64,000 bases of DNA from assembly GCA_965225915.1 (NCBI GenBank), contig OZ245326.1, positions 806,001 through 870,000 on the forward strand, in the 5' to 3' direction. The position numbers and the translations under genes are program-made. Shown here piece after piece: positions 52,860-61,738 of the stretch. Each line of letters opens with the position of its first letter. Positions within the stretch are counted from its first letter, which is position 1. The stretch is from JAAXHH01 sp965225915. GTDB lineage: Bacteria > JAAXHH01. Below the pieces are notes generated by a model. That model was not told where the DNA came from, did no database searches, and saw nothing but the letters and a program-made list of their open reading frames with translations.

Positions 52860-54611
52860 CTAGAACGGGAATTCGCCCGTTGGATCGTTGACGTACCTCG
52901 ACGTGCCTATCGTGAGGCTCGCGCCGGCGCCAGGCGCCAACACCACGGAAAGGACCCGATCGCGCACGGGCTGTTCTTCGCCGCCGTCAACCCGGACGGT
53001 CGTCCACTGGTGCTCCCCGTACGTACCGCCCTGCAGAACGACCGTCCGCGGTTCGAGCTGGTTGATATTGACGAGACTCACCCTCGTCTCGTCCGCCGTC
53101 AGTCCTTCCACCAGGGCTCCAACGTCAGGCGGCAAACCCGGCCTGGCCCGGTGCGGGTCGAAGTAGCGCAGCCGGGTGTGGAGCGGTCGACCCACGTGGG
53201 GTATCGTTCCGCCCATGGTCAGTTCGACGAGGGCGTTGACGGAGGCGGGACGAAAGGCGTTCGGGTTGTCCGACAGGCGGGTATCGGGCGTGGTGGGGTC
53301 GTTGTACATGTCCTGCACCTTGCGGCGTACGTCGCCGATGTCCCGCTGGAGGGCTTCGACTGGGTAGTCCGAATTTCGTCCTTCGAGGAAATCCAGCCAC
53401 GGACTGTTCACCCGGCCCCGGTCCGCCTGGTCCATGGACCAGTAGTAGATGTCGAGGGCTCCGTCATCGTAGGGTTCGGACATCCACTCGTACCAGCCGT
53501 CGTCGTTGTGCATGCGGGGATACATCTCCACGCCGTCGACGATCCTGGCGTTCGCGTTGACGCCGTCCAGGGTCGTACGCCAGGGTTCGAGGTAGCGCTT
53601 GTCGCCCGACAGAATGAGCGCGTTGCCGAAACCGTCCAGGCAGCGGGGGACCCCGAGCCGGCTCTTGGGTTCACCGGTGTGAGGCGTGATCGTCGTGTGG
53701 GCCCAGCCGTATGCACCACCCCACCATCGTCCGCCCGCGGCGCCCCCGATCGTGCCGTCCAGGCCGATGTTCGACGGGATGATACCGCCGTTCGCACGGG
53801 TCCGTTCCACCCATGCGTCGGCGTAGTCCAGCAACCAGTCCCGGTACTTCGGATCATTCGTGTGGACGTACGCGTTGAAGGCCATGCAGGTGGCGGCCAG
53901 GTTCAGCGGGTGGTCGCCGGCCACGTCCTCGTATCCTATGTAATGATCCAGCATGTCCTGGTAGTTGCGTTCACCATGGACCAGGATGAAGCGGCCGTCC
54001 TCGATGCGGTCGCCCGCCCAGTCGAGTGGCGTGGTCCTGCGCAGGAGCGATCCGCGGCTGCCGTTGAACATGCTGCGGATAATCTTGTGCTCAGGGTCCC
54101 AGTTGGGCACTTCGATCTGACCGGGCAGGTCGTCGCCCTTCATGAAGAAACCCGCGAACCGCCGGAGCCGGCGGATATGCCGGTCGTCACCGGGATCGCA
54201 AAGTCCGATGGTCCCCGTCACGGCGTTACCCTCCTGGTGGTGGGCCCAGTCGAACATCACCGGGAACTCCCTGTAGTACATGCCGTCGCGTGCGAACTCC
54301 ACCTCCTCCGTGCGCGCCTCCGTGTACTGGCGTAAATGACCCTCCTGGGCCTTCTGGCACATGGCCACCAGGTCATCCGAACCCCCGACCAGGTAGAGGG
54401 CGGGCACATTGGTGAGGTTCTCGATGGCGTCGTCGGGCCCATCCAGGGCGCCCCAGCGGGCGACGCAGAGGAGGTAGCCCCGTTCGTCAAAGTACCGTTC
54501 GAAGAACACGCGCGTATGTTCGCTATTGGCCCGAATCAGTTCACGTTCGAGCAGGGCCCACGGCGGCGGCGCCATGGGTGTGGTAATCGAAATAGCGGCG
54601 TTCTTCGGCAT
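52860..54611 (-). CDS. Large uncharacterised protein (583 residues), alpha-toroid-like
   Basis: The start at 54611 has CAGGAG upstream. No signal peptide. Regularly spaced aromatic-rich helices with conserved Trp/Gly/His clusters (ARWGALDGPDDAIENLT; MFDWAHHQEGNAVTGTIGL; GGRWWGGAYGWAHT; MHNDDGWYEWMSEPYDDGA) resemble six-hairpin (alpha/alpha) glycoside hydrolases or lyases. The C-terminal 100 residues are strand-rich. I recall similar proteins only as hypothetical in uncultured marine bacteria. A role in carbohydrate breakdown is inference. Confidence 0.6.
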   Translation of the reverse strand: MPKNAAISITTPMAPPPWALLERELIRANSEHTRVFFERYFDERGYLLCVARWGALDGPDDAIENLTNVPALYLVGGSDDLVAMCQKAQEGHLRQYTEARTEEVEFARDGMYYREFPVMFDWAHHQEGNAVTGTIGLCDPGDDRHIRRLRRFAGFFMKGDDLPGQIEVPNWDPEHKIIRSMFNGSRGSLLRRTTPLDWAGDRIEDGRFILVHGERNYQDMLDHYIGYEDVAGDHPLNLAATCMAFNAYVHTNDPKYRDWLLDYADAWVERTRANGGIIPSNIGLDGTIGGAAGGRWWGGAYGWAHTTITPHTGEPKSRLGVPRCLDGFGNALILSGDKRYLEPWRTTLDGVNANARIVDGVEMYPRMHNDDGWYEWMSEPYDDGALDIYYWSMDQADRGRVNSPWLDFLEGRNSDYPVEALQRDIGDVRRKVQDMYNDPTTPDTRLSDNPNAFRPASVNALVELTMGGTIPHVGRPLHTRLRYFDPHRARPGLPPDVGALVEGLTADETRVSLVNINQLEPRTVVLQGGTYGEHQWTTVRVDGGEEQPVRDRVLSVVLAPGAGASLTIGTSRYVNDPTGEFPF

Positions 54612-54860
54612 GAGTCGCTCCTGATCCTGATCCGGGGTTTGTGTGCGGGGTGCGAATAGTAGATGTGGTTGCATTCAGTTACCGCGAACCGGCTTAAAAT
54701 AAACCGGGAGGCCACGGGTGTCAACCGCGCCGACTCGTGTGTCAACCATGCCAGCCCGAGTGAAGCAGCGGGCATTGACGGGCCAGCACCGTACATCTAT
54801 ATTCGCGGTACACATTCGATACGTGAAAGTACCGGGAACGGTAATGTCATTAAGGAAATT

Positions 54861-55688
54861 ATGGATTTCACGCCCCTCACCCCCGAACAGCGGGACCATT
54901 TTAAGGAGCACGGCTACCTGATCATCCCCGATGCCCTCGAAGAAAATCTCCTGAACCGCGTGGTAGAAGCCGGGGACAGGTTCATGGAGACGGCCGGACC
55001 CATACACAATTACTACGCCAACCGGTACATCGACCTGACCCTGGACGACGCCTTGATCGATCTGACCACCAACAGCCGCATCGTGCCGCTCATAGTCCAG
55101 CTGCTTTCCCACAACATCAATCTCATGCGGGGACACATCATTTACAAGTATCCCCAGCCTGCTTCCGACGATCCCCTGTATCCCGACGGCGACGGACGCT
55201 CCTTCCGCAACTGGCACCGCGATCTGAACAACTTCAGCCCGGATCACCCCATCCGGGGAACGGTGGCGATTCGTGTCGGGTACTGTCTGACGGATTTTCC
55301 TTCGCCCAACGCGGGCGTGACCATGCTCGTGCCCGGCAGCCACAAGCTGATCGAACCCATGCGGTTCAAGAAAGGCGCACTCGATCCGCCTGGATTCATC
55401 GAGCCGGCACTTCGGGCCGGGGACGCCTATGTCTTCAGCACCAGCCTGTACCATACCCCGGCCGTCAACTTCACCAGTGACACCGCCAAGGTCCTGCTCA
55501 TCAGCTACGCCTACCGTTGGTGGGCCCAGCAGCATCCCACGCCGCCCGACGAGGTGCTCGAACGCATGGATCCCATCACGGCCCAGCTGTTTTGCAAACC
55601 CTGGGAGGGCGACGACGTACCCCTCCGGGCGTGGGCGGTGGAACAGGGACTGCCGGTGGAAGATCCCCCCATGCGCGTATTCGAATAG
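54861..55688 (+). CDS. Phytanoyl-CoA dioxygenase family protein (second)
   Basis: 275 residues from ATG 54861 (AAGGAA before it). Begins PLTPEQRDHFKEHGYLIIPD. Fe ligands: His and Asp in NWHRDLNNF (about 114-116) and His in STSLYHTPAV (about 196). The 2-oxoglutarate Arg is probably in SYAYRWW. It is only distantly similar to the other PhyH protein in the window. Followed 100 bases later by a methyltransferase gene, possibly a tailoring pair. Confidence 0.87.
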   Translation: MDFTPLTPEQRDHFKEHGYLIIPDALEENLLNRVVEAGDRFMETAGPIHNYYANRYIDLTLDDALIDLTTNSRIVPLIVQLLSHNINLMRGHIIYKYPQPASDDPLYPDGDGRSFRNWHRDLNNFSPDHPIRGTVAIRVGYCLTDFPSPNAGVTMLVPGSHKLIEPMRFKKGALDPPGFIEPALRAGDAYVFSTSLYHTPAVNFTSDTAKVLLISYAYRWWAQQHPTPPDEVLERMDPITAQLFCKPWEGDDVPLRAWAVEQGLPVEDPPMRVFE

Positions 55689-55789
55689 CGGGATTCCCGT
55701 TTTCCGACAAAACAATAAACAGGATTCAATGAAACACGGAGACCCCGTACAGACGCCTGATGTGTACGGGACTGCCAGAAGGAGCGATC

Positions 55790-56614
55790 ATGCCCACATC
55801 AGACTGGCCGGAACTGGCCGACGATGCGCGGTGGCGCTGGAATGAAAACGCGGGATTCTGGGACGACCACATGGGCGGAGGAAACAATACGTTCCACAAT
55901 CTCCTCGTGAAACCCGCCATGGACCGGTTGCTGGCGTTGAAACCCGGTGACCGGGTGCTCGACATCGGTTGCGGGAACGGCAACTATGCCCGGAGGCTGG
56001 CCGAACTCGGCGTCAGGGTCACGGCCATCGACGGAAGCGAAGAAATGATCGGACGCGCTCGGTGTCGGTCGGAGGGATTTGCGAACGATGGAACAGCGGG
56101 TAGCATAGACTACAGGGTAGTCGACGTTTCGGATACTTCCAGTCTGGACGAACAGGGGGCGGGAGTTTTCGACGCGGCGGTTTCGAACATGGCGGTCATG
56201 GACATGGCCGTAGTCGCCCCGTTGTTCGTTGCCGTTCATCGCCTGCTCAAGCCGGACGGCCACTTCGTTTTCAGCCTGACGCATCCCTGCTTCCAGGCGC
56301 CGTACACGACGCGCTACGTGGAACAGGAAGACCGGGACGGTAAGATCGTAAAGAAGTATGGCATCAAGATCGAACGATACATGACGCCGCAGCCCTTCGA
56401 GGGACTGGGTATCGTGGGACAGCCCGTGCCCCAGTACTACTTCCACCGTCCACTTTCCGTGCTGTTGTCCATGTGCTTCGAGGCGGGATTCGTACTGGAC
56501 GGATTCGAGGAAAGGGCGTTCGACGACAACGTGCCGGCCAACCACGCGTTTTCATGGGCCAACTTCAAGGAAACCCCACCCATGATGGCCATACGGTTGA
56601 GGCGGCCAGGCTAA
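55790..56614 (+). CDS. Class I SAM-dependent methyltransferase
   Basis: 274 residues starting at 55790 after AAGGAG. The AdoMet loop is VLDIGCGNGNYARRLAELG (about 60-78), the acidic end of beta2 VTAIDGS, and motif IV in VFDAAVSNMAVMDM. The substrate end (KPDGHFVFSLTHPCFQ) is UbiE/UbiG-like, but no quinone gene is near. It begins 101 bases after the dioxygenase stop. Confidence 0.88.
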   Translation: MPTSDWPELADDARWRWNENAGFWDDHMGGGNNTFHNLLVKPAMDRLLALKPGDRVLDIGCGNGNYARRLAELGVRVTAIDGSEEMIGRARCRSEGFANDGTAGSIDYRVVDVSDTSSLDEQGAGVFDAAVSNMAVMDMAVVAPLFVAVHRLLKPDGHFVFSLTHPCFQAPYTTRYVEQEDRDGKIVKKYGIKIERYMTPQPFEGLGIVGQPVPQYYFHRPLSVLLSMCFEAGFVLDGFEERAFDDNVPANHAFSWANFKETPPMMAIRLRRPG

Positions 56615-56696
56615 GTGTGACCCCTGCTGCCATCCAGGTAACCGTGTTGGCTCCCCTTGCCAACTCGCGGCAGCGGACCTGCCTCTTCTGCCCGAC

Positions 56697-57383
56697 CTAC
56701 AACTGGACCGATTCGCCCGAATTCAACACGACGCAGCGGACCAGGTCGCCCACCTTGTTCACAAATTCCGCCGGATCCTGCTCGATCACCGGGAAGGTAT
56801 TGTAGTGGACCGGGATCACGGTCTCGGCGCCGATCATCCTTACGGCTTCCACGGCGTCGTCGATGCCCATCGTGTAGTTGTCCCCGATGGGCAGGATCAC
56901 TACGTCCGGCTTTTCCCGCCGGCCGATCAGGGCCATGTCGCCGAATAAACCGGTGTCGCCGGTATTGTAGAACGTCTTCCCGTCGAAACGGACGATAATG
57001 CCGCAGGGGTTGCCCAGGTACTCGATAGCCCCATCGTCTGAGATGAAGGCCGATCCGTGGGTTGCCTGGGTCAGCTTCACCCGTCCGAAGGGGAACGTGT
57101 ATGCGCCGCCGATACCCATGTCGTGCACCGTGGCGCCCTGCCGTTCAAAGTACTTGGCCAGTTCGAAGGAGGCGATGATCGTCGCGCCGCATCGCTCGGC
57201 GATGGGCAGGGCGTCGAGAATGTGGTCGACATGCCCGTGGGTCAGCAGGACGTAATCCGCGTGTACATCCTCCGCCGCAACCGTCGCCCGGGGGTTGCCG
57301 GAGATGAACGGATCAAAAAGCAGGGTATGGCTTCCATCGGACAGGGAAAAGCAGGCGTGCCCGTGAAAGGTAAGTAAAGCCAT
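56697..57383 (-). CDS. UPF0173-type metal-dependent hydrolase (beta-lactamase fold)
   Basis: 228 residues. HGHACFSL at the start and the metal motif THGHVDHILDALP (HxHxDH, about 52-57) with downstream YNTGDTGLFGD Asp and VIPVHYNTFP His. This is the signature of the YtkL/UPF0173 MBL-fold family, of unknown physiological substrate. Confidence 0.9.
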   Translation of the reverse strand: MALLTFHGHACFSLSDGSHTLLFDPFISGNPRATVAAEDVHADYVLLTHGHVDHILDALPIAERCGATIIASFELAKYFERQGATVHDMGIGGAYTFPFGRVKLTQATHGSAFISDDGAIEYLGNPCGIIVRFDGKTFYNTGDTGLFGDMALIGRREKPDVVILPIGDNYTMGIDDAVEAVRMIGAETVIPVHYNTFPVIEQDPAEFVNKVGDLVRCVVLNSGESVQL

Positions 57384-57411
57384 ATTCTCTCTCCTCGTCT
57401 TGAAAGGTATG

Positions 57412-57453
57412 TATAAAAACGAAACGGCCAGGGATAGATGGCATCCCCGGCCG
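57412..57453 (-). terminator. Rho-independent terminator downstream of tpx
   Basis: CGGCCAGGGAT pairs with ATCCCCGGCCG (57425-57453) around an agatggc-type loop with one A-C mismatch. On the minus strand it is followed by TTTCGTTTTTAT, a clear U tract. It ends the tpx transcript and isolates it from the next minus-strand gene. Confidence 0.8.
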
Positions 57454-57515
57454 CTTCACAGAATTGGACTGGATCTCAGTATACCGGGCGGACCTACTCC
57501 CAGGTCCTTCAGTGC

Positions 57516-58034
57516 TCAGACGGCGGCCCGGGCTGCCTCGAGAGCGGCGTCGTAATCCGGTTCCTCGGTCATTTCCTTCACGTATTCCGCATGACGGACC
57601 GTGTTGGAGGCGTCGACGACGAAGACGGCGCGTGCCAGCAGTCTAAGTTCCTTGATCAACGCTCCGTAAGCCTCACCCAGCGATGCGTCCCGGTGGTCGG
57701 ACAGCGCCGTCACGTTATCAGCGCCGACGTCGCCGCACCAGCGCTTCTGGGCGAAGGGCAGGTCCACGCTGACTGCCAGCACTGCGATGTCGTCACCCAG
57801 GCCGGCGGCCTCCTGGTTGAAGCGGCGTATCTCTGTATCGCAGACCGGGGTATCCAGGGATGGCACGAGGCAGATGACCTTCACCTTGCCTTCGTAGCTC
57901 GCCAGGGTGACGGCAGAAAGGTCGCCGCCGAGGACGGAGAAATCCGGCGCCGCGTCGCCAACCTTCACTTCGTCACCTACCAGGGTAAACTCGTTGCCGT
58001 GCAAGGTCGCCGCACCGGCTCTTTCGGTCGCCAT
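57516..58034 (-). CDS. tpx: Thiol peroxidase (atypical 2-Cys peroxiredoxin)
   Basis: 172 residues. Peroxidatic Cys65 in SLDTPVCDTE and resolving Cys100 in QKRWCGDVGADNV match Tpx. The N-terminal TLHGNEFTLVGDEVKVGD is typical. It reduces alkyl hydroperoxides and H2O2 using thioredoxin. A clear terminator lies downstream. Confidence 0.95.
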   Translation of the reverse strand: MATERAGAATLHGNEFTLVGDEVKVGDAAPDFSVLGGDLSAVTLASYEGKVKVICLVPSLDTPVCDTEIRRFNQEAAGLGDDIAVLAVSVDLPFAQKRWCGDVGADNVTALSDHRDASLGEAYGALIKELRLLARAVFVVDASNTVRHAEYVKEMTEEPDYDAALEAARAAV

Positions 58035-58170
58035 GATGTCTTCTCTCCTTGATCTTAATCGGTTGTCTGTTACGATTGTTTTTCGTGCCGCGCAACGACT
58101 CTCGCGCGGGCTTCCTCGAAGGGTAGGGGTCTGTCAATCCGCCGCAACATAAACGCGGGCAGAACCGCTG

Positions 58171-59478
58171 TCAAGGGATTATCCCGTCCAGCTTCAGCAG
58201 AGAAATCGCGCCGTCGAAGGCCTCCGCGGTGCGTTCCACGTCCTCGGTGGTATGAACCGCCGAGGTGAGGCCATCGACCCCCATGAAATCGACCCCATTC
58301 AGGAGCATAGCCTGCCTCAAGGCGTGCAGCAGCGCCGCGTTGCCCCGCCTGTCCGCGGCGGCCGTTCCCGTCGGCACGATCTTGAACCCGGAAAAGGTAC
58401 CGTAGACGCGCCAGCCGTCCATGCCGTTCAATACCAGGACCTCCGACATTAGCTTTCGCAGCTGCTCCGCCCGTTCGTTCGCGACGGCGATATCGTGGCC
58501 GTCGGCGATGTGTTTGAGCATGGCGATACCCGCGGCGGCGGATAGCGGGTTGGCGTTGAAGGTCCCGTAGTGCAGCATCTTCTGGTCCGTCTGCCATTCC
58601 GGGTCGTCGCGAAGCTCCAGGAGTTCCATGATGTCCGCGCGCCCGGCCAGGGCGCCGCCGTTCAGCCCGGCGGCCACGATCTTGGCCAGCGTGCTCAGGT
58701 CCGGCTTGACTCCGTAATACTCCTGCGCACCGCCCGGCGCACACCGGAACCCCGTGACGACCTCGTCCATGACGAAGATCACCCCGTACCTTTCGGTGAG
58801 TTCCCGCAGGCCGGGGACGATGTCGTCGGACAGTTCCACACCACCGAACATCGCGCCCGTCGGCTCCAGGATGAGGCAGGCGACGTCGTTGTCGCGCTTC
58901 AGTGTGTCCGCCACGCGGTCCAGGTTGACCTCGGGCAGGCTGATCAGCGTGTCGAACACCTCCCGAAGCACGCCCGGCATGGGACGGTCATGCGCCGGTC
59001 CAACGCCGTCGAGCACCTGGTCGTGCCAGCCGTGGTAATGCCCCCGGAACTTGATGACCTTGCGCCGGCCCGTGAAGGTCCGCGCCAGCCGGATGGCCAT
59101 GAGCGTGGCCTCGGTGCCGGACGATACGAAGCGGATAGTCTCCGCGGAAGGCATCAGCTGCCTGATCATGTCCGCCCATTCAATCTCGAGTTCGTGACAG
59201 GCGCCGTAGTGGGTACCGCGGGCCGCCTGCTCCGCGATCACCTTCGCGATATCGGGATGGCTGTGGCCCAGGATCAGGGAACCGTGCCCCATCCAGTAAT
59301 CGATGAGCTCCCTGCCCTCCACCGACCATTTGCGCGATCCCTGCGCCCGGTCGATGTACACCGGAAAGGGCAGCATGAAGCGTCCGTCGTGGGTTACGCC
59401 GTTGGGAAACCGCTCGAGCGCCCGCTCGTACAGCGCGGCCGAACGGTCAAAGGTCTGCCGGTAGGTCGTTTCTAGCAT
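58171..59478 (-). CDS. Class III aminotransferase, glutamate-1-semialdehyde aminomutase-like
   Basis: 435 residues starting at 59478. The PLP Lys lies in LSTLAKIVAAGLNGGALAGR (about 265), RFVSSGTEATLMAIRLAR (about 122) is the GSAM-type cofactor loop, and FVMDEVVTGFR carries the PLP Asp. The first part VTHDGRFMLPFPVYI replaces the usual GV..PVR.F. The family includes HemL and secondary-metabolite or sugar-amine aminotransferases. No heme gene is adjacent, so hemL is not assigned. Confidence 0.82.
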   Translation of the reverse strand: MLETTYRQTFDRSAALYERALERFPNGVTHDGRFMLPFPVYIDRAQGSRKWSVEGRELIDYWMGHGSLILGHSHPDIAKVIAEQAARGTHYGACHELEIEWADMIRQLMPSAETIRFVSSGTEATLMAIRLARTFTGRRKVIKFRGHYHGWHDQVLDGVGPAHDRPMPGVLREVFDTLISLPEVNLDRVADTLKRDNDVACLILEPTGAMFGGVELSDDIVPGLRELTERYGVIFVMDEVVTGFRCAPGGAQEYYGVKPDLSTLAKIVAAGLNGGALAGRADIMELLELRDDPEWQTDQKMLHYGTFNANPLSAAAGIAMLKHIADGHDIAVANERAEQLRKLMSEVLVLNGMDGWRVYGTFSGFKIVPTGTAAADRRGNAALLHALRQAMLLNGVDFMGVDGLTSAVHTTEDVERTAEAFDGAISLLKLDGIIP

Positions 59479-59706
59479 AGTCCTGGATGCCACCTTAAGG
59501 AACCTGCAATGGGCCGGATGTACTGTAGTTATTGAATACGCTAAAATATGTGGAGCACTGTGGGATGACAAGGCCTATCTCGCCGGTGTCACCCAAGGGG
59601 AATGGGCTTGACTTCCAGCCGAAACCGGCTAAGTTAACCAGAGTGAAAGAACACCTCGGCGCTTAATTACAATCGGTCAGCACCCCACCCATCCAGGATC
59701 CAAATC

Positions 59707-60291
59707 ATGTCGTACATCGAAACAGGCAATGCTGGACGTTTGACCAGGAATCGTCCGGCTGGACGACGGTTGAGCGTCATGTTCGCGGCTTGCCTTGCGG
59801 TAGCGTTCTGCCTGGCGATCGGTAGTCTCGACGCAGCGGCTACTGATGGAGACGAAAAAAAGGCGGCTGAACCCAACTGGCAGCGGCTCGACAACGCCCT
59901 GGCTCTTGCCAAGGCTTCCGGCAAGCACATCGTCATCAATTTCTACACCGATTGGTGCCCCAACTGTCGAAGGATGAATGAGCGGACTTACCGTGACGAC
60001 GAGGTCCTGAAACAGCTACAGCAGGCCTTCATTCCGGTGAAGCTGAACGCGGAGTCTTCCAACCCGTTGATCATCAAAGGCCAGGCCGTCAGCGAAGCAC
60101 AGGTCGCCCTTATGTTCAGGGTTAACAGCTATCCCACCACGTGGTTCCTGTCTTCAGATGGGAGCCCCCTCATACCCGTGCGTGGTTACTACGGCCCCAA
60201 GCTCTTCGCTCCAATGTTGCGATTCGTCGAAGGCAGATGGTACGAGAAAATGGACTTCGACATGTACATGGAGCGGGAGAAGAAGCGGTAG
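59707..60291 (+). CDS. Secreted or membrane-anchored thioredoxin-fold protein
   Basis: 194 residues. An Arg-rich start and hydrophobic stretch (LSVMFAACLAVAFCLAIGSL) form a signal or anchor. The mature part has the DsbD/thioredoxin_7-like motif FYTDWCPNCRRMNERTY with redox CPNC, then the cis-Pro region in VNSYPTTWFLSSDG. It probably acts outside the cytoplasm in thiol exchange. Partner unknown. Confidence 0.85.
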   Translation: MSYIETGNAGRLTRNRPAGRRLSVMFAACLAVAFCLAIGSLDAAATDGDEKKAAEPNWQRLDNALALAKASGKHIVINFYTDWCPNCRRMNERTYRDDEVLKQLQQAFIPVKLNAESSNPLIIKGQAVSEAQVALMFRVNSYPTTWFLSSDGSPLIPVRGYYGPKLFAPMLRFVEGRWYEKMDFDMYMEREKKR

Positions 60292-60519
60292 GATCAGCGC
60301 GCCAGGTACATCACGGCGTGTCCTGCACGCCCAGAACGACGCAGCAGGCCCTTCTTTTTACAGCAGTTTATTCCTGGTGTATAATTGAATATAAACAAGA
60401 AAGGCGACGCCGCTGGACTCCCGCCGGGGCAATGGCAGACGGATTGGGTCTAATCCGTTCAGGAATCCACGCGACGCCGCCATTTCCATAGAGGACGGCT
60501 GCGGCATGCGCAGTACGTT
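60292..60519. terminator. Convergent intergenic region with hairpins
   Basis: Between thioredoxin-like (plus) and sigma (minus) genes. GGCGTG/CACGCC at 60315-60331 and ACGGATT/AATCCGT at 60439-60458 are inverted repeats. Neither has a strong T tract. One or both may end the convergent transcripts. Confidence 0.35.
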
Positions 60520-61386
60520 TTAATCCGCGTAGGCGGCCAGGCGACTGCCTTTGCGGGTGTGGCGCAACTTGTTGATGGCCTTTTGCTTAATCTGGCGGAT
60601 CCTTTCCCGCGTCAGACCGAAACGCACCCCGATCTCTTCCAGGGTGTAGGACCGATCCGAATTCAGGCCGAAGTAGAGATTCAACACCTCGCTCTCGCGG
60701 TCAGTCAAAGCCGAGACCGCCCGCCTCACCTCCGACCGCAACAGTTCTTCCTGCAGGGCCTCGTCCGGCATCTGACTGTCCTGGTCTCTGAGCCGGTCCA
60801 TCAGGGTATAGGCATCCTGGTCGCCGATGGGCGCGTCCAGCGACATCGGCTTGCTCGCCCATTCCGGCATGGCGGGATGGCGGCCGAGGTCCACGCTTCG
60901 CTCCTCGTCCTCGACGGAGCCATCGCCGAACGAGTCCTGGGCGTTCGCGTTTTCAATCTCCCTTTTCTTTATGGAGCGCTCGATCCGGCGCAACTCCTCG
61001 ATCTTGTTGACGGGGAGACGAATCAACCGGGCCTGTTCGGCCAGGGCGTGTAGAATGGACTGCCGGATCCACCAGACGGCGTAGGAGATGAACTTGAATC
61101 CCTTCTTCTCGTCGAAGCGCCGGGCAGCCTTCATCAGTCCGATGTTACCTTCGCTGATCAGGTCGGAAAGAGCGAGTCCCTTGTTCTGGTATTGCTTCGC
61201 GACCGACACGACGAAACGCAGGTTCGCCTGGATCATGGTCTCCAGGGCTTTCTCGTCGCCGTCCCGGATACGCCGTGCCAGTTCCGCTTCGTCCTCCGCC
61301 GTAAGCAGTTCCGTATCGCCGATTTCCTTCAGGTAGATATCCAGCGCCTGGTCATCCCGAACCTGGATCTTCTTGGTAAGCTTCAT
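60520..61386 (-). CDS. rpoD: Primary-type sigma-70 factor (RpoD/SigA-like, short form)
   Basis: 288 residues. Region 1.2 (DQALDIYLKEIGDTELL), region 2 (ANLRFVVSVAKQYQNKGL; RRFDEKKGFKFISYAVWWIRQ), region 3, and region 4 with SYTLEEIGVRFGLTRERIRQ and IKQKAINKLRH. It lacks region 1.1, like the short primary sigma factors of Bacteroidetes relatives. An acidic insert (NANAQDSFGDGSVEDEERS) lies between regions 2 and 3. A group 2 sigma factor cannot be excluded. Confidence 0.88.
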   Translation of the reverse strand: MKLTKKIQVRDDQALDIYLKEIGDTELLTAEDEAELARRIRDGDEKALETMIQANLRFVVSVAKQYQNKGLALSDLISEGNIGLMKAARRFDEKKGFKFISYAVWWIRQSILHALAEQARLIRLPVNKIEELRRIERSIKKREIENANAQDSFGDGSVEDEERSVDLGRHPAMPEWASKPMSLDAPIGDQDAYTLMDRLRDQDSQMPDEALQEELLRSEVRRAVSALTDRESEVLNLYFGLNSDRSYTLEEIGVRFGLTRERIRQIKQKAINKLRHTRKGSRLAAYAD

Positions 61387-61423
61387 ATTGCGTCACCTCC
61401 CTGCCAGCATGCTGCGTGTCTCG

Positions 61424-61451
61424 TTGGCAGTCGCGATATGCCAAATTGGCA
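61424..61451. promoter_or_regulatory. Triple TTGGCA/TGCCAA palindrome between rpoD and hsp20
   Basis: TTGGCA (61424-61429), TGCCAA (61439-61444) and TTGGCA (61446-61451). The last two form a perfect 13-bp palindrome around one A. It lies 38-65 bases upstream of the sigma gene and about 145 bases upstream of a sigma-54-type promoter. It fits an operator or an activator site. Confidence 0.5.
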
Positions 61452-61593
61452 GTTTATGACATGTTGACAGATCGCGTTTGGCCTCACCCATGTGGTTCAT
61501 TTTTATCAATATTCTTTTCTTACGCTATAAACACCTTCATATCAACATCTTACGGTCTTCATTTGACTCATCTTTGGATGCATTTTTTCGAAC
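61452..61593. other. AT-rich 5' region upstream of hsp20
   Basis: No gene. Rich in TTTT/TCAT runs, possibly bendable DNA between the palindromes and the sigma-54-like promoter. No CIRCE element (TTAGCACTC-N9-GAGTGCTAA) seen. Confidence 0.4.
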
Positions 61594-61609
61594 TGGCACG
61601 ATCTTTGCA
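61594..61609 (+). promoter_or_regulatory. Sigma-54 (RpoN) promoter upstream of hsp20-dnaK
   Basis: TGGCACGATCTTTGCA matches the -24/-12 consensus TGGCAC-N5-TTGCW in all defined positions, with the invariant GG and GC ten bases apart. The start would be near 61621, giving a leader of about 118 bases before hsp20. Confidence 0.65.
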
Positions 61610-61738
61610 CTTACTATGTTGCGGATGCCGGTTCAGTCGCATCGCCCATGTATCTAAACTAATGTACGCCGGCGATTGCCATTCGGTTCCGAAAGAAAGT
61701 GTAGCGATTTAACAAAAATCTCAAAAAGGAGAAGCATC

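Noticed and set aside
58171..59478. Assignment as hemL
   Set aside because: Changes in the N-terminal substrate region and lack of heme genes nearby; kept as GSAM-like.
61500..61738. CIRCE element upstream of the chaperone genes
   Set aside because: No TTAGCACTC-N9-GAGTGCTAA or close variant was found by eye.
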